From contig WPIO01000050.1 of NCBI GenBank assembly GCA_009760855.2, positions 2,683,501 through 2,747,500 of the forward strand: a stretch of DNA of 64,000 nucleotides, read 5' to 3'. This document shows, piece after piece, positions 57,333 to 64,000 of the stretch (positions are counted from its first letter, which is position 1; the number at the start of each line of letters is the position of its first letter). The notes under the pieces were generated by a model. It worked only from the letters and a program-made list of their open reading frames with translations, was not told where the DNA came from and did not search any database. A program made the position numbers and the translations under genes. The stretch is from Cristatella mucedo. Its lineage: Eukaryota > Bryozoa > Phylactolaemata > Cristatellidae.

Positions 57333-58080
57333 TCAACGGTATTACTTCAAACTGATGATTCTGTCGCTGCAACTTCTGGACAGCTATGATTGGCTGAATA
57401 ACAACTACCAACTGGAACTGCTCTATCTGCTCATTAGTTCTCGGCATATCTTAGCACGAAGTTATAAAAGATTTTACAAATTCACTTCCTGGTCCTCTTC
57501 CTTCAAGGAACAATATTCGGCAAGCTTTTCCGTCTTCCCATCTCATTAGCTGAATAAATTGAAATAAATCTCTAAGAAATCTTGAAGTAAGCTGTTTCAG
57601 AACTTGCCAAAACGTCATTCAACCCCAAGTCCTTTGCGTTGGCACTTGAGAACAGTTTGAAGAAAATAGTCGGTTGAAGCTCAACTTTAATTCTAAATTA
57701 TTATATTTATTCATATAACTGTTTTACTCCCCACACCATAGTTCCAGTGCTGACCGACTAAAAGAAGTGGATTTGTTGTGGCCTTCGTACTGCCGGACAC
57801 GAGATAGGAGGCAGGACACAGCTAGCGACCTGCACAGGTCATTTGTACAGCTCGTGTGTTATTTATCTTATTATATCTTGCCACTTAAGCTAAAGCTTCA
57901 TTCACCGAGCACTTGTGCTCAAAAATTAGTCTATCTAAGCTGAACCGGTGATATTTTGGCGATCCACATGAATGCTTTTATTTTTTTTCTGCATGTTCCG
58001 AGGTCTGGAATCCATCTTCCACATCATCAGGACTCACGTGTGAAACTTACTAGATGCGAGAGAGTTTTGATTTGCTAGTA
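57333..58080. other. No gene seen
   Basis: AT-rich; nothing recognised. Confidence 0.4.
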
Positions 58081-58093
58081 CCTTATCAATGCT

Positions 58094-58166
58094 TAACAAA
58101 GCCCGCCGTGACTTCTTTCTTCCGTACTTAACTGAACTGCTGCACCAGTTTCAGCCTACTCGTACC
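58094..58166 (+). mobile_element. LINE-B fragment, left copy flanking a LINE-A insertion
   Basis: The plus-strand segment with TTAACTGAACTGCTGCACCA and GTTTCAGCCTACTCGTACCC is repeated with about four differences at 58693-58761. Between the two lies the LINE-A copy in opposite orientation. Confidence 0.8.
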
Positions 58167-58195
58167 CTACTCGTACCTTATCAATGCTTAACAAA

Positions 58196-58682
58196 TAATA
58201 ATAATAATGCACTTGATAAAGCGCCCTCAGAACGTAATCTCTTTCTAGGCGCTTTACGTTTGCTGCAAATTGAAATGCAATTGAATGGTAAGTAAAATCA
58301 TGCTTGAAAAACAAACAAAATCAATAATATGGTTAGGGGTGACATGCACAGGGTCAGCATGCAAATGTGGTTAGTAGCAGCATGCACAGTGTGAGCACGC
58401 ATAAGCACGTGAAGGACGAATCACAGGGACCCACTAAATGCTGTCCTAAATAGGTGTGTTTTTAAGTTCCTTTTAAATGTGGTCAAGTCAGGGGATGTTC
58501 TGACGCAGGTCGGGAGGAAGTTCCAGGCTTTAGGAGCATACGAACTTAATGCACGGTCTCCATACGAACTAAATGCACGAGGTATTGGTAAACGGTTAGA
58601 TTCCGAAAAGCTGGTGGTACGAGGCTTGGCCTGATGGGTGAGCATATCTGAGAGATAGGCTGGAGCCATAGAATGAAGGGAC
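58196..58682 (-). mobile_element. LINE-A, 5'-truncated, young-looking
   Basis: ATT tail at 58196-58208, hairpin with a small loop deletion, 3' UTR, then reverse-transcriptase end (LSLHSMAPAYLSDMLTHQAK, ALSSYAPKAWNFLPTCV). A short internal duplication of the CATACGAACTAAATGCACG block occurs at 58535-58580. Confidence 0.92.
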
Positions 58683-58689
58683 AACAACA

Positions 58690-59125
58690 CAGCCCGCCAT
58701 GGCTTCTTTCATCCGTACCTAACTGAACTGCTGCACCAGTTTCAGCCTACTCGTACCCTTAGGTCCTGTGTGGACAATGAGTTAGCTGCTCCATTCCTTC
58801 ACTTAAAGACCGTTGGCGACAGAAGCTTTAGCTCTGCAGATCCTAGACTGTGGACCTTGCCTCCACGATTCTTACTCAACGACAACTACTCTCCTGCTGC
58901 CGACTATGGCTCATCCTTTCCAGCAGTCCTGAGCTGATACTTCCTCGCTACTCACTACTTCATCTGCTCTCTTGACTCTGCTGTGCTTTCCACTTTTTCT
59001 TTGAGGCGTCAGATGAAGTATGTTGGTTACCGAATGCATACGGGAAGCAGTTTAGGCAGTCAGTGAGCTATACAAAACTTTCCTGCGTAACACCCTTATA
59101 GTCTTTGTAGAGTTACAGACGGGTA
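58690..59125 (+). mobile_element. LINE-B 3' portion, right side of the LINE-A insertion
   Basis: The plus strand has the C-terminal reverse-transcriptase block ([19 protein letters not shown] in one frame, with stops) and the 3' UTR up to TCTTTGTAGAGTTACAGACG near 59120, the group B terminus. Confidence 0.82.
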
Positions 59126-60038
59126 TACGTTAGGTTACTTTACTGCTGTGAGTCAATTTCCATTATCTTACTAGTGTGTGGAAAATTTCTCCGTAGCCCT
59201 CTAATCCAAATTTAATGGTGAGGAGGTATAACCAAGTCTTTTAACAGTTAGACCAGAGATGTGGAGCTTTCCTTTGAATATTGAACGAGGTACAACTTTA
59301 ATACAGAGGATGCTTCGCTACAGTTCTGCTGACAGAGCGACCCTGGCTTTCTTTTACCGGGATGCCATTTTGCATCGAATTGCCGAGGTGAAGTAGTCCC
59401 GAATGAAAACCTTTTGTTTTAAGAAGCACTAGTTAACGAACTGAAGATTATGGTGGTGGAACCAAGCAATTATACTATGCAGCTTTGGCATAGAACTGTC
59501 GCTCTGAGTGCTGGCTTTTTTCAAACGTTGCGAATCACTTTCAGTGCAGTGCTGGTCAATATCGATTCGTAAATATTTTGAGCGGTACTCCTTTCGATTT
59601 AATACTCGATAATGGCACAACTGCAAGTGACTGATTTTTGTAAACCGGGTAGTAAATGGTCCGTGTACGTCTATTGAGAAGCTCTTCAGTTTTGTTGTGG
59701 ACCTACGAATATGCTAACTCATCAACTGAATAGCAAGTGCGAAGAATGCAAATTAAGGGAAGACGTTTTAGAGTTGCTCGTCGGTTCATGGATAATAATC
59801 TCGATCATTTTAACTGTACGGGCTATTCAATAAAAGTTAGTGATTCGTCAAATACTAAGACTTGCCAATAGGAAAGACCAATTTTCTCATATCTAGGCAC
59901 TTTTACAATGCCACCCGTCTGACGACAACTCGTGCAAACAGAGAAAGTAACTGATCCTGTAACTACTACTTTGTAAATGTCTAGATATGTCTCGATATCT
60001 GAGCTAAAGCTGGCTGTTTACGCATAAGATGAACGTAC
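59126..60038. other. No gene seen
   Basis: The minus frame 59429-59626 has no domain; nothing else recognised. Confidence 0.4.
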
Positions 60039-60230
60039 CTGAAGTTTCATGTGCATCAACTGACTTACTGCTTTCGGCCATTCGTTGAACCCTGAGTTCC
60101 TCGTCTGCACTCTTAAGGTAGAGCACTATTTTCTGCACGTCGGGGTTTCCAAGTTGAAAAGCTACGAAGTCCGAGTAATCATTCATATGTTCCATGACTC
60201 TTCGATGAAAGAGACACAAGATAGGGCCAA
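60039..60230 (-). CDS. Candidate phase 1-1 exon, unassigned
   Basis: Minus-strand open segment of 192 nt with acceptor GGTAACAG and donor TTCAG followed by GTACGT, symmetrical phase 1-1. It encodes 63 complete codons, including HRRVMEHMNDYSDFVAFQLG and VQKIVLYLKSADEELRVQRM, predicted largely helical and charged. Symmetrical 1-1 exons are typical of extracellular modules, but I recognise no family. Confidence 0.35.
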
Positions 60231-61090
60231 CTGTTACCATGGTACACAAGGAGACGCAGTTATTAGTTATAGAATTATTTAAGTGACAAAATAATGCTAT
60301 AGACGTCCTATTACGTCAGATAAGGTCCGTGCTGCTTCAAGATGTCATGAATATGAACCGGTTCGAAGATCTTAGTCTATACTAGCTGGATAGTTGCTTT
60401 GTGTGCATCAAAGCAGATAACCACTTTTTTATTCTATTGTGGCAGTTTTGAGAAATTACAGTAGCAACAATTAACCAAAAATTGCACGATTAAGGGAACT
60501 ACTGCAGTTTTGTATGTGAGGAGCCCTTAAGTTACATGAGGCCCTACGTTGAATTATGGGTAAGCACAGCTAAGGGCAACGCACACCATGTTGTGGAGAA
60601 ATGGCAAGCAGTGACGAGCAAGTGACGTTTTACCTTCTTTTTAATTTCATTGAATCAGTAGGCATTGTGAGTACAGCACACCAAATATCCTCACGAAATT
60701 TCTAAAGTTTCCAATTCAGTGCATAACTAGTATCACCAATGTGGTATCACTCTCAGATTTAGTTCAAGCGTTAGAGGAACTTTGTCGGGCCACGTATTAA
60801 GCAGTCAATAGTAGCCTATAAAAGGTCTCTTCGTTTCCAGGCTCATAAAATACAGCCAAAAGAGTAGTGACCTGCCATCTGTGCTTGTCTATCAAGACGT
60901 CAGATTTGGCAAGTTATTCTTTGCCGAGATTTTGCGAAAACCCTCACGCAGATTTGATGCTGCTACGAGTTGATAACTTTTTCAGAACTATTCGATTGAA
61001 GGACCAGCCGGATGAAGGCGTACTTTTTCAGAATTTTTCACCACTGCGTCTGCCCTAAAACGCCTGAGGCAAAGATGGAAGTATGCTTGG
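60231..61090. other. No gene seen
   Basis: The plus frame 60867-61058 has no recognised domain. Confidence 0.4.
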
Positions 61091-61148
61091 ATTCTATTAT
61101 TATTATTAGATTATATTATGATTATATTCGACCGCCGCCGCCGCCGCA
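61091..61148. repeat. Short ATT and CCG simple repeats
   Basis: ATTATTATTATT at about 61096-61108 and five CCG units at 61132-61146, at the edge of a CpG-rich block. Confidence 0.8.
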
Positions 61149-64000
61149 CGACAGAATCAAGAAGAAGGCTTTTCCAGCAGCAAGCGAGTGAGCACGGGCG
61201 ACCAAGCCGACAGAGCGTAATCTTAGAGTAATAATCAGCTCGAGGCAAACGAGCCGCCTTCACGTGATCTTTAACGGGTACTCCTAAACGGTTGCCCCAA
61301 AAAAACTTTGGCGCTCTCTGCGGTCTCGAGTTCACATCCAAGGGTTTTCGCTGTGCAAGCTCGCACTCTGTAACCGAAACCCGGTTCAACTTTGTTGACG
61401 GAGTGTTGCACAGTGGAGTTGTAACGCACCACTCGCACGACTGTCAGTTTAAAACAACAGCAAAACAGGCCACACTGTCTAGAGTGTGGAAGTGGCAAGC
61501 TTAAGCTTAACTAATGGCTACCTGAATTACCATACAGACTGGTTTGGCGACGTTTACCTCAAGCTCGCAACCGAAATCAGCAGCACTTCCTGGTATGCTT
61601 TTTAGTACCAGCTCTACCAGTTCTAGGAAAGGCGTTGTAAATCTCGCACATGCTCGTCAGTAGCAGAATACTAGCTGCAGATTGTTTGCTAGGTTTTGGC
61701 TTGCTATGCATGTGAAAGGATCATATGTAATCCCTATAAGTCTATGAAACAGGAACCGCTTGCACAGCCTCTTCCAACCTGCCATAGAAAATACTTGAAC
61801 AAGCTCAGAAGGGGCGATCGCGCCGGACGTCCCAGCTATGAGATCGAAACGCCAGTCAGCGTGACGCGTCTGCTTCTTCGTATGACTTTAAAGCGAGGGC
61901 CACCCTGAGTTACTTTTCCGCTCTGATTTAAGTATAATCCCGACATCACAGCACAGCTAATGCGGCGTCCTTTTTTCGTACAGTTGTGCGAGTCTGCTAT
62001 GGGCACAGTGCTGATAGCAGGATGTTCGTGGACGCCGGCGTGTGTTTGTATTTGCGTTGAGTAGACACGCCTTTAGTTATCTTTGCATTTAGAATTTCTT
62101 TCTAATAACTGAATACTAAATTCTGAGTCCGTAGAACTGAACTTTTAACCCAAAAACCTCGTTGATTAGCTGAGCTCATACAGTCAGTCTGCTATGGGCA
62201 CAATGCTCCTACCATGTACTGGCTATGTAGCACTGCTTACCTGTAACGTGCACAAACCGGTTGGCTAATTCAGCATATTCCTGCACGTAGTTACCGAAGA
62301 AGGCGGCCTCAAAGCTATAGACCCTCCGCCGCTATTATTACCTAATAGCGACATGCCTGCTGCTCCACCGGAACCTGGAACCGGCGTAGCGACGTTCGAG
62401 CATTTTCGCCCAAGCGAATTCCCTGTCTTCTTCTTCAGCAACTGGCGTCGTCTAAACTGCGATCAAACTCAACCAACAGTAGCAAGTTTGCGCTCTTTGA
62501 CAGAAGCGATTCCGAACACTAACAAGGTCACAAGAACAGAGCCGCTTGACTCACCTGAATTTACAGTCGGTCAGCACCCTCTTAGAATGGCTGCTGCGTA
62601 CCTTTCAGGTGTAGGCCTCAGCGCTCACATGATTCGCCTCTATTGCTACAAGATGAAGCATCACTAGCGCGCAGTTTCCCTGATATGCGGAATGACAGCA
62701 AAGAGGCTTTCGTCTTATCTTTGGCATATAAGTTACATGCTTGCATAAGTGTAGCTATAAATAGCCATGCAACAACCTCGACTCATTAAACATTATGCAC
62801 AGTAGAATTCATTATAGAAATGGTGATCCTTTTTATGTTAGATCAAGTATTTCTATCTTTTTACCAGTGTCAATTCTGTTTATTTTTACGTGCAAGTATT
62901 GACTCACAGTCAGGTTGCTAGGAGTGAAAATGTTTTTATAAGGATACAGTCTGGACTAGGCATGCCCTTAGCGAATCACCCACTCCATGACTATTACTAC
63001 CTCAAACTGGCAAACAATCTCGGGTACACAATATTCAATTTTAAATATATACCAACCCTGTTTGTGCATGCATAGCTGCGCACAGTCTGAACACGTTTGA
63101 ATGTAAGCCTGCCCAGCGACTAAACCAAGCCCCATACAGCAGCTGAGAAACTGGCACAGCGGCGCTCTGGATGGGCACGATAGAACCCACGTGACGCTGC
63201 ACGCGACCTCAAACATCACGTTCGATAGAGTGAAGTATCAGCTCGAGGCAATGGCCCGCTTCGTCGGTAGGCAAAGCATGCTGAAAATACTAGCGGAAAT
63301 ACTTCCTGCAGTCGCAGTGCTCCAGGTGAACGGTGAGCCACGCGATGCGGGCTTGTTAACGATCCTCAGTCACGCAAGCTTAGAGGTGGATAGAACTGCT
63401 ATGGTTGTTTTGGGTCGCCAATAGATATGTCCCCTAGCCATACAGCTATCTCTGCCGGCCCCCCGGTCAGAGAAGTTAGGCATGGACTGACTTTGGCTAT
63501 CCCCCCCGCCTGCGCCTCCTCTTCATAGCAATACTTGCGTTTGTCCGAGCGAGAGAGCTTTATCTCTGAGCTTGACATGCTCTTCAGATAATGCTGCGAG
63601 ATGGAACCGAGCAGGCGGTTGCAGCGCGACTCGCTTATTGATCGCGATTGTCGCTTCAGTGTGGCAACCAGCGATATTCATCCCACAACGATACACATTA
63701 AACCCTGCTGCCGGCATAAAGGTAACGCTGGATACCCGCGAAGTAGCTTCCCCTGATCAACGTAATAATCATCGGGAAATATACTCACAGGTTCACTACT
63801 ACCGCACGACCCTAACTAGTTTTTCGGGTAGCTGCGAAAAGCGTACAGCCTGGTAAAACCTGAAGCACTCAATATGCCAACAATAATGTCACAGCACTTG
63901 ATATACCGAAAGCAGCACTAGCAACAACACCAAAGTAAACAGAGCATAAACGCCTGTAAATTAGGCATGGCAAGACAGTTAACTTTCAGCCGACCCCTTA
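61149..64000. other. CpG-rich block with several open frames, gene content unresolved
   Basis: GC and CpG content rise again. The plus frame 62353-62667 (104 codons, FEHFRPSEFPVFFFSNWRRL region), 63191-63424 and 63572-63856 are the longest, and none matches a family I know. The sequence resembles the 34.1-36.6 kb block in character. It may hold exons of a neighbouring gene or a regulatory island. Confidence 0.4.
62241..62331 (-). CDS. Weak candidate exon
   Basis: Minus-strand open segment ending at a strong donor (ACAG followed by GTAAGC) and starting after AATAATAG. It encodes VYSFEAAFFGNYVQEYAELA, then NRFVHVT. Phase 0 to 1 with this acceptor; a nearer TATAG acceptor is also possible. It looks protein-like but short and unassigned. 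Confidence 0.28.

Noticed and set aside
1-64000. CRISPR array, rRNA, prokaryotic operons or provirus
   Set aside because: None seen: no regular spacer repeats, no rRNA-like stretches, and gene structure is spliced and eukaryotic.

Overview
This is metazoan genomic DNA, most likely from an invertebrate. It is AT-rich, has no operons and no long uninterrupted genes, carries dense decayed L2/CR1-type LINE copies and tRNA-derived SINEs, and contains a spliced gene with canonical GT-AG introns. I cannot name the species. The main result is a minus-strand gene spanning roughly 29.1 kb down to 2.5 kb. I assembled 13 exons by eye from splice sites, intron phases and homology; they join into one open reading frame of 544 codons including the stop. 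The protein has three successive copies of the C-terminal globular domain of CTHRC1 (collagen triple helix repeat-containing 1, a secreted vertebrate matrix/Wnt-modulating protein), each about 150 residues. Between or before them are short cysteine-rich linker exons. The modules lie at 28.3-22.0 kb (I), 18.5-10.6 kb (II) and 6.1-2.5 kb (III), each as A, B and C exons with conserved phases; module II has an extra intron that splits its B exon. No collagen repeat or signal-peptide exon could be joined to the model, so its 5' end is missing. Three adjacent paralogous genes remain a possible alternative reading. Layout: 1-2.2 kb holds antisense LINE fragments beyond the gene's 3' end. From 2.5 to 29.1 kb is the three-module gene, its introns filled with LINE pieces in both directions. 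From 29.1 to 34.1 kb is intergenic or intronic sequence with a degraded LINE. From 34.1 to 36.6 kb is an unexplained CpG-rich block. From 37 to 39 kb are two tRNA-headed SINEs and a long CT microsatellite. A PAN/Apple-like candidate exon lies at 39.5 kb. From 40 to 59 kb are mainly LINE copies, several in inverted or nested arrangements. From 57 to 64 kb are weak candidate exons on the minus strand, including one with a secretion-signal-like start, and a second CpG-rich block. Two LINE groups are distinguishable. Group A is abundant, ends in a conserved 3' hairpin plus an ATT-rich tail, and leaves many solo tails. Group B has a different reverse-transcriptase C-terminus and 3' UTR. The SINEs combine a tRNA-like head with a 3' end resembling the group A tail, the expected signature of a SINE mobilised by its partner LINE. 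No intact autonomous element was found: every LINE copy is truncated or frame-broken. No rRNA, functional tRNA or CRISPR array was found.
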